From: Cannabis sativa
Taxonomy: Eukaryota > Streptophyta > Magnoliopsida > Rosales > Cannabaceae
Direction of reading: 5' to 3'
NCBI RefSeq assembly: GCF_029168945.1
Contig: NC_083609.1
Coordinates: 22,441,501 to 22,505,500 of the forward strand
DNA length: 64,000 nt
Made by a program: the position numbers and the translations under genes. The notes below the pieces were generated by a model that was given only the letters and a program-made list of their open reading frames with translations, did not search any database and was not told where the DNA came from. This document shows positions 44,351 to 56,497 of this stretch, piece by piece; the stretch's first letter is position 1; each line of letters opens with the position of its first letter.

Positions 44351-45613
44351 TGTTAGATTTTAACTCGAATTATTTATTTCTTTATTAATTTATCTATATT
44401 TATTAAGTTACAATTTCTCTTTCAGTAATTATTAATTGTGAGAAAAAAAGAAAATCTTAGTGGCTAAGTTTTGATGAGTCTTCTTAAGTAAGTTTTGGAA
44501 TGTCTTGGTCCCCAAGTTGTCTTGAAGCCAAAGTTTTGTAAGTTTATAAATATGTGTTTTGTGTGTGAGAGAGAGGTATGTGTGTGGAGAAAATAATGAG
44601 TTGTAAAAATAGAAGTGTGTGTTAGTTTGTTGTGTGGTAAGAGTGAGGAAAAAGCAAATAGTGTAAAGACCGCTTAGCTTTAATTTAGAAATTAGCAGAT
44701 ACTTAGGGCTTAATTATAAAAATTATTTATTAGTATTGAATTATGTATTTATGATGATTTATTTGAATTCAGAATGCACTTTTATGTCATATATAGAAAT
44801 TTCATAAGTTTTGCATGTTTTGTGTCTGGCAATATTGGAACGCGGTGTTTGGCTATTAGAATCACATCATAGTATTTTTTGTATAGTGGGACTATATAGT
44901 TAGACATTGCGAATGTTGAGAGTAGTCGGGATTTTAGAGTTTCCCAAAATACCCCTAAGTGCCTTTTATGCCCTTTTAGTGTGGGAGGGGCAAAATGACC
45001 TGCCCCATAAGCTTTTTGTCTTTAGTGAGTTTATGTAAAGTTTATTAACTCTGATTTTTAATGTTTTCAGCTGATATTTAATTAATAAAACAAACTTTTT
45101 ATTCATTTGAAGGAAAATTAGAAAAAAAATATGAAAAAGACTCTCTCTTTCTACTCCCTCTTTCTCTCTCTCGAAATCCCTAGAATCAACTAGGGTTTGG
45201 TGTGATTCTCTCCATTTCAAGCAAGTTTCTAGAAGGATTAAGGGTGTTTAAGCTCTAGGTAAGCTCTTGACTTTATCCTCTTTAAGTTTCTTGAGTTTTA
45301 AGAAATTGAATTTATGCATGTTTTGAGTTATTGGCTGCTGTAGTTGCTGCTGGTGTTTTGTATGCATTTATGTAGTTAGATTATGGGTAGAAATGTTGAA
45401 TTTAGCATGTTTTGATGGCTGGTGTATTGTTTGAGCAAGTCTTGAGTTTTAGAACTCAAGCTTAGCTCTTTAATGGTGTTTTTCAATTCTGAGCTTGGGT
45501 AATTATTTTGCTGCTTGGAAATATTTTATTGGGGTGTAATATGCAGGTCTAGAAAGTTTAGCTAAGTTTGGAATCGCTTTGGTGAGGGTTTGGATTTGTT
45601 TGGGTTTCCTGGG

Positions 45614-45650
45614 TAAAACCGGCTAACCGGTTTTACAGGTGCCTGTAAAA
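45614..45650 (+). promoter_or_regulatory. Two overlapping, mutually exclusive palindromes in the gypsy LTR
   Basis: TAAAACCGG and CCGGTTTTA pair around CTAA (45614-45635). TTTTACAGG and CCTGTAAAA pair around TG (45631-45650). The TTTTA segment belongs to both, so only one stem can form at a time. Related palindromes lie in gypsy B LTRs. Confidence 0.5.
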
Positions 45651-45953
45651 CTGGGTAACTGATTTTTGCAGCAGGGTACTCGAAGAATTCACCTTGTCGA
45701 TTCGCGTTAGTTTTAAGTTTCTGGTTGGTTATTCCCTGCTAGTTTACGGTATTGCCATATTAAGTTCCAGTAGATAAGGTTTTAATTTAAAACCTAACTG
45801 CTGGTTGTGATTTAGCGAGTCACTTATCCCTGTTGTTATGGATTTGATTTAGGAGCCTATAATTCGCCAATCAGTTGTTCCACTCAGGTTGATCGGCACA
45901 CCTGAATTCGGAATTGAGGTATGATTAGTATAATATCATGCATATGTTATTAC

Positions 45954-47833
45954 TGTTGGGTTTTATGCCCTCAATAAAACTCTATTTCAATGTAATCCAG
46001 ATTATTCAATATCAATAAAGTAACAGAAGTATTTTTCATTCATTTGTGTATGTTTTGGTTCACTTAATCAATTGTTTGTCTATTTGATTTATAAATTCAT
46101 CCAAACCCCTTTCACATACTTGATCATGTTTATTGTGTTGTCAACACAGTGGAAAGTAAATATGACTATGTGAATAAAAGATTCCTAGATTTATCAGAAC
46201 ACTGGGTTTTACTGATATGACAATCTACAACAGAGTTTACTTGCATTTAGAGAAATGCTATGTTCTTTCCAGAACATAGGTTAAAGTAAAGCTCAGGCTG
46301 GATGCATGGAGTATGCATTGGAATGGACCGATATTGAACTTTGAAATAGATTTATGAATTTTACCGTAAATATCTATTCAATTCAATATCACTAAGTTGA
46401 TCCTAGATCACATGATCGAAATCCTGATATGGTTAGGCTCAATCTCGAGAGTGTTATTCGGGTTCTTTGATTTGTTAGTTAAGCCTTATTTTTGGTCAGG
46501 GCAATACATACATTTTGGGAACACGGTAGTACGATTGAGTGGGAGCGCTAACATAAATATGGAATCTATAGCTTCTATCTGGCGAATAGTAAGCAAAGGG
46601 TGATTTCCTTCGAGCTTAACCAAACGAGATAAATGATTGAGTACTCATTTCACTTAGTTGAAATATCATTTATACAGAGTTAAGTGTTTTAAGGATAAAA
46701 TACATTGTAGGGTGTTACGGTAATTTAGTCCCTTTACAGTGTAAATCATCCATATAGAGGATCATTGATCACATTAGGATTATAACAATGGATAACTAAT
46801 GATTTGTCTATATGGTGGAACATATAGAGCATTCTATATATTGAGAGTGCAATTATGAGTTCTATGTGTGGATTCAACGAAAAATTAATAAGTCAGTGAA
46901 TTTAAGTGGTAAATTCTAGATCTGCTTATTGGAAGCTCCGATATATAGACCCATGGTCCCCCCCACTAGTTGAGATAATATTACTTGTAAGAATCATTTA
47001 ATTGATTTTAATTAATCAATTATAATTCTCAAGATAGACTGTGTCTATTTGAGAATTTATCACTTATTAAGGGCAAAACAGTAAATAGAGATTTTGAAGG
47101 GCATATTTATTAATTAGGAAACTTTAATTAGTTTTATTATTAATAAAATAAATGACAATATATTATTTGATAATTAATTTTAATTATTAAATAATTAGAT
47201 TTGACATTTATGTGGTTGAACAAAGGAATTGGCAGTTTTTGACAAAACAGGAAACTATCAACGTAGGAAAAGGAAAGTTGGAAAAGTGGCAAGTCTTGTT
47301 TCCACAATACCTAGGCCGGCCACTTAAGCTTCCTTTTCTCTTTGATTTTTTTCAATTTTAAATGTCAATTAATTCAATCATAGCCCTAGGTGGTCTTCTA
47401 TAAATAAAAGGCAAAGGCTTCAGTTTTCAACAACACATTCTTAACATTATTCTGACAGAATTTTCTCTCTGAAAATTCTCTCTGAGCCGCCACCCTCTCT
47501 CTCTCTATTCCTTCACTGTTTCGAAATCTATAAGTGTTAGTGTAGTGCCCACACACATCAAGTTATACCTCAATCATAGTGAGGAAGGCTGTGTAGAGAT
47601 CAGAAACAACAAAGAAGGACTATCGGGCTCAGATCTTGATTATACTCTGCTACAGAAAGGAATCAAGGGTTAGAGATCTGAGTGGGAGGAGACATATATT
47701 ACGCTGCACCCAATGTAAGATTTATGATACTTTTATGTGTTTAATTTTCCATCGTTTTAGAAGTTCATATTTAGGTTGTTAATTCAACATAATTGTGAGT
47801 AGATCTAAGTTCCTGGTAAAATAATTTCCAACA
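45954..47833 (+). repeat. Copia C 5' LTR (1,880 bp)
   Basis: Starts TGTTGGGTTTTATGCCC, ends TTTCCAACA. TATAAATAA at 47399. The 68-aa ORF at 46397-46603 recurs in the 3' LTR and is not a gene. Confidence 0.95.
47314..47407 (+). promoter_or_regulatory. LTR core promoter of copia C 5' LTR
   Basis: GGCCGGCC at 47314-47321 and TATAAATAA at 47399-47407, 77 bases apart. Confidence 0.6.
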
Positions 47834-47835
47834 AC

Positions 47836-47852
47836 TGGCACCAGAGCCATGG
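47836..47852 (+). other. Primer binding site of copia C
   Basis: TGGCACCAGAGCCATGG, two mismatches to the initiator tRNA-Met complement, two bases after the LTR. Confidence 0.75.
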
Positions 47853-48099
47853 TAATTGATTTGCTTGCAAGAAATTTGGACTTAAAACGATTTGTTTGTG
47901 TTTTGGATGGTATCATGTTGCTTTGTGTGTCATATTGATGTTTGATTGTTGTTTGTGAATTCTGGGAAAAATAGTTACTTTTCTGTCTCAGTAATTATTT
48001 TTATTGGATAGTTTGAAAAATTCTAAGCAATTTACTTTTTTTACCGAACTCGATTTCGATTTAATTTGAATTAGTTATGAATTTTTAAAAATTGGAAAA

Positions 48100-48225
48100 A
48101 TCGGGATGATGAGCACCCTCATCACGCGCGCGGAATGGCTGCAAGCAGCCTTCCTGCGTCGTGATTCCTCGACGTGCAACCCCTGATCTGCGCGAGGATG
48201 GGCATGCCTGGCATGCCATCCATAC
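48100..48225 (+). other. GC-rich hairpin island in the copia C leader
   Basis: Hairpin 1 at 48132-48154: arms GGAA(T)GGCTGC and GCAGCCTTCC around AA. Hairpin 2 at 48196-48221: arms GGATGG and CCATCC, a bulged G, inner arms CATGCC and GGCATG. A further GATGAG/CTCATC pair precedes them near 48107. Hairpin 2 has the same 26-base size as in copia E but different stem bases. Confidence 0.6.
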
Positions 48226-50007
48226 AGTTCATCAATTTTTTAATTTTTTCGATTTTTCATGCTATTTCATGGAATTAAATTCCAATTTTTTGTGTAGTTT
48301 TGTATATTGATTTTTTTTTTTCAAATTTCAAATCTTATTATCAGAAATAAATTAATTTTATTTTTTAAAATTAATTTTAGATATTAGTGTAATTTTATTT
48401 TGAAAATAGGAAAAATCAAGTTTTGCTTACCTCTTTTCTTATTTCCTTTAAATTTGATTATTTTATTTTTTTAAGGTCAGATATTAATTTTTTTGGTAAC
48501 TTGACCTTAATTAGAATAAGATCAAAATAATCATGATATTTTAAAAGAGGAAATAAGGTTTTTTTGTTAATTTTTAAATTTTGTTATTTTTTCATAAATT
48601 AAATTGTAAAAACAAGAAAAGGGTATGTATTTACCATTTTCTATTTTATTATTTAATTTATTAAATAACATGAAATTTAAAAGGAAAGTTAGCAATTTAT
48701 TTTGAAATGACATTTAGGTTACCCAAAACCTAATTTTTCAAAATGGTAGGTTTAATTTTAAATTTTATTTTTCGAAATATATGTTTAAAATTAAATAAAT
48801 CCTACATCCAACTATCCAAATCTAACCTTTTTCCAGGAGTATGTGTTTTATATTGTTTGTAAGTTTTCTAAAACCTATTATTGCTTGATCTAAATTTTCA
48901 TGGTTAACTTGTTGACAGATCCAATGATCTGATTTTAATCCATGGTTCAATTGTCAATAGGTCAAGTAAATAATTTGTAACAGGTAATTTTTACAAACTT
49001 CTTTCATCTGTGTATGACCTAGTAACATGATAGGATCCATCCAAATGTGTGTGCCTGTGTGAGCCTATATGTTTAATTTCTGTTATAGATACATATAGGT
49101 TGTTGTTGCTAAATAAAATATCATACCTGATAGATTTTATTTAGGCTCATTTAGTAGTGAGCCTATTCAATTAATAACAGTTGTTCATTTTAAGGTTAAA
49201 TTCCTCTCTTTTGGGCCTTGTGTGAGAGTTGGGAGCCTTAGAAGTGGGTACGACATACTGGACCTAGCCCCCCCCTCACATGAACAACCCCAATTGTGAA
49301 GGCCCATTTGCCTGATTTGGATAACTGTGCTAGGTTAATTATATTAGTTTGACCTAATAAAATTGATTAGCAACATAATTAATATCATTCTTCCTTGAAA
49401 TTAATTTAAGAAAAACATAGTTTGAATAATTATATTCTAGAAAACTACATGTATTTTTCTTGTATTTAATTAAATATGGAATTATAACCATATAAATTCT
49501 TTCTGAATCTTAATTTTATAATTTCATTAAATATTCCTATTTAAGTTGAGATTTAGTTAAATCTATCAAATCAACTTAGATTTGAATATTTTTTGAATTT
49601 CCTATTATAAATTAAGTTGAGGAATTTTAAGAATTGGTTATTAAGATTCTTTAGATATTTTTTAAGTTGATATTTTATAAATATGGGAACTTAAAATGGA
49701 ATATCTTCTAAATTAAGTGGTTACTACTTAATTTGTAATATTTAATTAAGTCATTGATCGAAGAATATTTAAGTTGGGTATTTAGATTTTTCCAAACAAC
49801 TTAAATAAGATATTTTTCAAAAAATTATTCCATTTTTGAAATTTAATTAAAGTTTTTACTTTAATTTGTAATATTTCATTATTGAGATATGGAATATAAA
49901 TGATTAAACAAAATACATATTTTTCTTAAAATAATGAGCTTTAATCAAGAGAAATTCGATCTCCATTGTTGGTTTTACATAGCTATTGTTTTAGTGAGTA
50001 ATCCTCC

Positions 50008-51219
50008 TGTAATAACCAAAATATTCAGTTATTTTTTTTTTTATTATTATGATGATCTAGAAATCTCGATGTGGAAATAGTGATTGCATAGAATAAATTA
50101 AATTCGTAAATAGAGTATTTTTAAGAGTTATATAAGATTTGTGTTAGTTTTTAAAATAACATGAAAATGAGTTATTATTATTATTATTGTTGTCGTTGTT
50201 GATTGTTGTTGTTGATGTTGTTATTATTATCTTATTTTTTTTGAAGATAATACATAGTTATATATTGGTAAAATTGAACTATTGTATTTTAAGTGTTTAA
50301 AATATATACTAGTAAGTGGCATACTGACCCAAGTCTTGGGCCATGTAGATTCGTCCAAGACTATATATATAAATGATAAGTGTTATTTGATTTAAATAAA
50401 TAAAGAGATAGTATTGATATGTGTGACACCTTGTTGTTGAGGAGTAGTGATCTAAGTTACAAAATATAATAGGTATTAATTAGTGAAACACGTGCATGAG
50501 AAGCTAATGGGAGAATGATTCAAAATATGCATTGTTAGACCATAAATCTTGGGGTTAGTTGCTTGGAGTCACATCCTAAAGCTTTTGGGGAGTACACACG
50601 TGGGGAAGTTAAGTTGGAACTCAACAAATAAGCCTTTTGAACGAGCAAGGTCTTGGTTCGGCTTATACGAGAGAGTTTTTCTCTTCAATAACAAATGTTG
50701 ACCAAGTATGTTGGGAAGTTAGGAAGTTTATTCATTTATTAATTTATTTTAAATTTTAACTTAGGTTAGCTAGAGGCCTATATATAGAGCTTTAGGTATT
50801 CATTCTTCACTCATTACTTAAGCTATCACCTATCAAAGATTACCCTCTCTTTCTCATCTCTTGCTACTACTCCCTATTTAGTCTTTTATGCCATAATATT
50901 CATTGCTTATTACCTCACCCCACCATCAATACCATCATCCTTCATCATTTTCTTTATCATCATTTTTACAATTTCCTTTTTATCATTTCACCATCCTCTC
51001 AAACACTATTCCCAACCAATTATTTCATCTCCATCATTCTTGTCATACTCACATATCACCACCACCAACCTCTTACTTATTTATATATAGATACTCCACT
51101 ATTATTTACTTATATATATCAACATCACCACCACCATTATTTTCCTACCAGATTTCCTTTTTAATCTAAGGTATCATTCTATAATTTTAGATTTGTAGAT
51201 TCAATGTTAAGGTCTCGTA

Positions 51220-51252
<33 letters not shown>

Positions 51253-52380
51253 ACCTTTGTAATATGTTCTAATTAATAAATATGAAATTTAGGTTTTTCA
51301 TAAGATAATTTTTGGTTCTCAAGGATCACTTTTGCAATCAAGCTAGGATCTCCACATTCGAGGTAAGGAAATTAAGTAGAAAAATATAAGTTTTCTGTAT
51401 GTAATAACATTCATAGAAAGAGTGGGAATAGTAAAAGAGAAGTTAACTAAGGTCTTCTGCCTGACTCTTTATTGTATGTTATTTATTGTACTGTATAATA
51501 TATATTTAAATAATATGTTTATAAGATTCATGTTATTTATGTATGTTTACAGTATTAGAGCATGGCCATTGCTAAGGATATATATTTAAATAATATGTTT
51601 ATAAGATTCATGTTATTTAAGTATGTATGTAAATAGTGTGTTTATAAGATTCAGATTATTTAGTTATGATTGTTTTGTTATTTAAATAATGTATAGTAGT
51701 TTGCCATTATTTAAATTAGGTAGATTATAATGTGACATGGTTTGACCGAGAAGATAATGGTTAAATACTTGACTGTTGGATCTATATGGTAGATAGGGGG
51801 CCATTTAGTAGTGGGTACGATTTTACTGAACCCAGCCCTCCGCCATTTAGTCCAATAGCTCGGGTTTATTTGCCAAAGTCGAACTTGGGCGTAATCATTT
51901 TATGTGATTTAGCTTAGAACCTAATTATTAGCTACTAGTGATATGGTTAAGTTTATGTATTGCTAGTTGTCAATATATGAGCATGTGCATTTTTAGTTAA
52001 GTTTTATTTTTTTTTGTTTATGTGACTACTTGACACACATTTCCTTACTGAGTTTAGTAGCTCACCCTTATCAAATTACCATGTGCAGACCAAGGTAACT
52101 GAAAGTTTAGAAAGCCGGTGGCGAGTGGAACTTTGGATGCTTGTGTGTGTGAACTCGCTGAGGGCCATATAACTGCGGGCGGTCTAGGGCGCTCTATTTA
52201 TTTATTTACGTTATTAAACTTATGTCGCAATTATTTTAGTTATTAATTATAATGTCTTTTGTACGAAAACTGGCCAGTTGTGAACATTTTCAAGTATTAA
52301 ATAAAAATGCGACATTATAATTTTCCGCATTTAACGCTTGTAAATAAAATTAGTATTTTTATAAAAGTACGGGCGTTACA
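50008..52380 (+). mobile_element. Solo gypsy-type LTR (2,373 bp) inside the copia C leader
   Basis: Starts TGTAATAACC, ends GGGCGTTACA. Target duplication CCTCC at 50003-50007 and 52381-52385. Removing it restores the sequence seen in copia B at 30972. It contains a TTATTATT/GTTGTTG simple repeat (about 50173-50233), TATATATAG near 50779, and near 52045 a TTCCTTACTGAGT block resembling the conserved 3' LTR block of gypsy A and B. No internal region. The His/Ser-rich 88-aa ORF at 50903-51169 is low-complexity LTR sequence. Confidence 0.9.
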
Positions 52381-52485
52381 CCTCCCTAATGGAGGAACGT
52401 TCATTAGCAACTTAGCGCCGTGTAATCTCGAAATATAAGTATTCTTATAAGTTTTTTATATGGTTTATGACCACCCTAATGGTGG
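52381..52485 (+). promoter_or_regulatory. Twin CTAAT-loop hairpins before gag (copia C)
   Basis: CCTCC-CTAAT-GGAGG at 52381-52395 and CCACC-CTAAT-GGTGG at 52471-52485. The second has a stem one pair longer than in copia B. The solo LTR landed exactly at the left arm, whose CCTCC is the duplicated target. Confidence 0.5.
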
Positions 52486-52829
52486 CGACTGTATAAGACT
52501 TACAAGAGTATGAAACAATGGTAGAAGCTCATGAGATAGAATTGCCTTGACTCTCGCCTAAACGGGACAACGCTGAATTCCAATCTTGATCGAATAAAAG
52601 GTTGCTAGAATGTTTGACATTTTAGATGAATTGACAACTCTATTCAATGGATGATGCTTTGAGTCTCGCCTAAACGGGAAACTGTATCAGTTCGTTGGAA
52701 ACCTTGGAAAATAAACTATGTTAGATTTAGTATTTTTATAACATATGTGATTATTTGTTTTTTGAACTTGTGTATGAATTTATAGAACCAAAACCTTACT
52801 TCTGTTTACTGATATGTTGTAGTGCCAAT

Positions 52830-55800
52830 ATGAATTACCCTCATCCCGATCCACTCCTAGTTAGTATCTTTGCAAAAGAACTCAATAGTGTGAAAATGCA
52901 TCCTGGTAGTTGCATTAACTCGCACCTATTGTTGATGAATCTGAAATTCCAAAAGGCAAATCTACTAGGAATTGATTTATCAAAGGAACAATGGGTAAGA
53001 CTCATACTTAATAGTCTTCCTAAGGAGTATGATAGTTTTATTCTATATTACTTATTAAACAATCCTCACTCCTCCGACATGGACAAACTCGAGACTGAGT
53101 TGAGGGCCCATGAGCGGAATCTGATTGCAATGGGACCTCCTGGTATTGCAAACTTAAATTAGAGGAAGATGATTAAGCATGAGGGCTCTAACAAAGCTGC
53201 TTCTTCAAGTACAATTATCAGACATCATGTTCTATGTGCGAATTGTAATGGAAAGGGACATAAAGAAGAACAATGTCCCAGGCTTCTAGACAATTCAAAC
53301 GAAGGTGATGCTTTTGTCTTTGAATCATGTGTTTTAGAGAACGACAAATCCACCTGGATTGTTGATTCTGGATCTACTAACCATGTATGTTCTTCATTGC
53401 AGCTGCTTGAAACTTGGGAGAATCTTCACCCAGATGAGTTAAAGCTTAAAGTTGGAAATGGCGAGTTGGTATCAGTTAAAGCAAGAGGAACAGCCCGAAT
53501 CAAATTTAATTCTAAGAAGTTTTTACTTTTAGAGAATGTTTTATATATTCCTAATTTTAGTAGAAACTTGATTAGCGTTTCATGTTTACAGACACAATTT
53601 TATATATTGAATTTTTCGAGTTCAAATTGTTCAATTTCTCGTAATGGACTTCATATATGTGTTGCAAACATGGAACAAGGGCTTTATGTTTTAAGACCTG
53701 ATACTCAAATCTCACTAAATACTGAACTTTTCAATGTAGCTAAACCTAGAAGCCTTAAGAGAAAAGAGATTGATAATGATGATCAAACTTATCTATGGCA
53801 TTTACGTTTAGGTCATATAGGCTTTGATAGACTCAATAGGCTAACCAAAGACGGTCCATTGAAAAATGTCGTCTTAGGAGAACTGCCAGTTTGCGAGTCT
53901 TGCGTAGAAGGAAAAATGACCAAACGTTCTTTCTCTGCGAAGGGAGAGCGTGCCAAACAACCCCTAGGGTTAGTGCATTCAGATGTTTGCGGACCGCTGA
54001 ATGTAAAAGCCAGAGGAGGTTATGAGTATTTCGTCACTTTCATTGAAGATTTCTCTAGATACAGTTTTCTTTACCTAATGCAAAAGAAATCTGAAACGTT
54101 TGAAAAGTTTCAGGAATTTTATGCCTTGGCTCAAAACCAATTAGGTAAAACATTAAAAATCTTGCGAACTGATAGGGGTGGAGAATATATGGATATGCAG
54201 TTCAAAGATCATTTAACTGAACTTGGAATTGAATCCCAATATACTGCCCCAAGCACTCCACAGCAGAATGGAGTTGCAGAAAGAAGAAATCGCACTCTCT
54301 TGGAAATGGTTAGGTCTATGCTGAGTTATTCAACTCTGTCTACGTCCTTCTGGGGATATGCTATTCAAATGGCAAACGACATTTTAAATGTTGTACCATC
54401 TAAAGCAGTCCCTAAGACACCCGTCGAACTATGGAATGGTCGTACACCTAGTTTACGCCATTATAGGATTTGGGGGTGCCCTGCTCACGTCTTGAGAAAG
54501 AAAGAAGGCAAACTGGAATCGCGAACTGAAGTTTGCATGTTTGTCGGAAATTCTAAAGAGACTAGGGGTGGACTATTTTATAGTCACAAGGATAACAAAG
54601 TGTTTGTTTCTACAAATGCTACTTTCCTTGAAGATAACTATATGAAAGACAACAAACCGAAAAGTGAAATTGTATTAGAGGAAATGCTCACAGATACTGT
54701 TCCTTCAAATGTACCATCCTCTTCTACTCAAGAAGAGGAACATCCCACTCCCTCAGTTGTAGCAACTGAGAAAACTACTACCAAAGCTCCTGTTCAGAAG
54801 GTCACCGCTCCTCGTCGTAGTGGGAGGGTTTCTACAAAACCATCTCGTTATGGCTTGGATGGTGAAATCAATATGGTCGTTGGTGACGGTATTGATGACG
54901 ACCCATTAACCTACAAACAGGCAATGGAAAGTCCGCAGCGGAAGCGATGGTCAGCCGACATGGATTCAGAAATGGATTCCATGAAAAAGAACAAAGTCTG
55001 GGAATATGTAGAACCACCTGATGATTATCGTCCAATTGGATGTAAATGGGTCTACAAGAAGAAAAGAGGTGCTGGAGGCGAAGTCGAAACTTTCAAAGCT
55101 AGACTGGTCGCCAAGGGTTATACCCAAAGAGAAGGTGTGGACTATGAGGAAACTTTTAGTCCAGTTGCCATGCTCGAATCCATCCGAATTCTTCTCTCCA
55201 TTGCTGCCGCTTTAGATTATGAAGTTTGGCAAATGGATGTCAAGACAGCCTTTCTTAATGGGCTTCTTGAAGAAACCATCTATATGGAGCAACCAGAAGG
55301 TTATGTTCTTCCTAGGCAAGAGAATAAAATTTGCAAATTAAATAGGTCCATATATGGACTTAAGCAAGCTTCTCGCTCGTGGAATAAAAGGTTTGATGAG
55401 ATCATTAAAACCTACGACTTTCATCAGAATGAAGATGAACCTTGTGTTTACCAACTCAAGAAAAACCAAGTAGTAGTATTCTTGGTCCTTTATGTTGATG
55501 ACATTTTGATCATTGGCGACAATGTCAAGAAAATGACTCACATCAAGGAATGGCTTGACACTCAATTCGACATGAAAGACTTGGGTGAGGCAGCCTATGT
55601 TCTCGGTATTCAGATTATCAGAAACTAGAAGAACAGATCCCTTGCTTTCTCTCAAACAACTTACATTGACAAAGTTCTAGAGAGATTTTCCATGACTAAT
55701 ACCAATGGGGCAAATATGCCCTCTAGACATGGTATCCGTCTATCTAAGGAACAGTGTCCTACTGATCCTCAAGAGATAGAAGACATGGCAAAAATTCCTT

Positions 55801-56468
55801 ATGCTTCTGCAGTTGGAAGTCTAATGTATGCTATGCTATGCACTAGACCTGACATCTGCTATGTAGTAGGAATCGTGAGCAGGTATCAATCAAATCCAGG
55901 ACGGGTACATTGGAATGCTGTTAAGTATATTTTGAAATACTTAAAGAGTACAAGAGATTATGTATTAGTCTACAAGGGTGGTGCTTTAAATCCCTTAGGC
56001 TATACAGACTCAGATTTCCAGGGATGTCTTGAAGACAAGAAATCTACATCTGGGATGGTGTTTACTCTTGGGGGTGGAGCAGTGGTTTGGAGAAGTGCTA
56101 AACAAACTGCGATTTTGGATTCTACCATGGAGGCAGAATACATAGCTGCGGCTGAAGCAGCTAAAGTGATTGTCTGGCTTAGGAAGTTCTTCACCAGTCT
56201 TGGTGTAGTTCCTGGAATGGAAAAGCCTCTAGTCCTGCTTTGTGATAACAATGGAGCTATAGCCAACAGTAAGGAACCTCGGAGCCACAAGAGAAGTAAG
56301 CATATAGAAAGAAAGTATCATATTATCAGAGAATATGTGGCAAGAGGGGATGTACTGGTGGAGAAAGTGGATACGCAGGACAACTTAGCCGATCCATTGA
56401 CCAAAGTCTTGACAGTAACTTCATTCGATAAGCACCGTCAGAATTTAGGATTAATTGAAATGTACTGA
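52830..56468 (+). pseudogene. Copia C gag-pol polyprotein, two nonsense codons
   Basis: One frame from ATG 52830 (MNYPHPDPLL) to TGA at 56466-56468, about 1,212 codons. TAG stops at 53160-53162 (before the zinc knuckle) and 55626-55628 (after the YVDD region). Domains: short gag; CCHC knuckle CANCNGKGHKEEQC; protease VDSGSTNHVC; GAG-pre-integrase HLRLGH with CESC; integrase VHSD, LRTD, NGVAER; reverse transcriptase AFLNG and LYVDDILII; RNase H GYTDSD and AEYIAAAEAA. It keeps the integrase-RT linker that copia B has lost. As it stands it would give a truncated gag peptide; re-entry downstream is unlikely. Confidence 0.93.
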
Positions 56469-56486
56469 TTTGTTTTATATTAGTGC

Positions 56487-56497
56487 AAGTGGAAGTT
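56487..56497 (+). other. Polypurine tract of copia C
   Basis: AAGTGGAAGTT directly before the 3' LTR. Confidence 0.65.

Larger units (their letters stand above)
47853..52829 (+). other. Long leader of copia C, split by a solo LTR
   Basis: Matches the copia B leader from the primer site to 50007 and again from 52381 to the gag start. No coding content. It contains the GC island (48100-48225) and, after the inserted LTR, the CTAAT hairpins and two copies of the GACTCTCGCCTAAACGGGA-type repeat (about 52550 and 52665, the second slightly changed). Confidence 0.75.

Noticed and set aside
50903..51169. 88-aa His/Ser/Pro-rich ORF
   Set aside because: Low-complexity CATCACC-type sequence inside a solo LTR.
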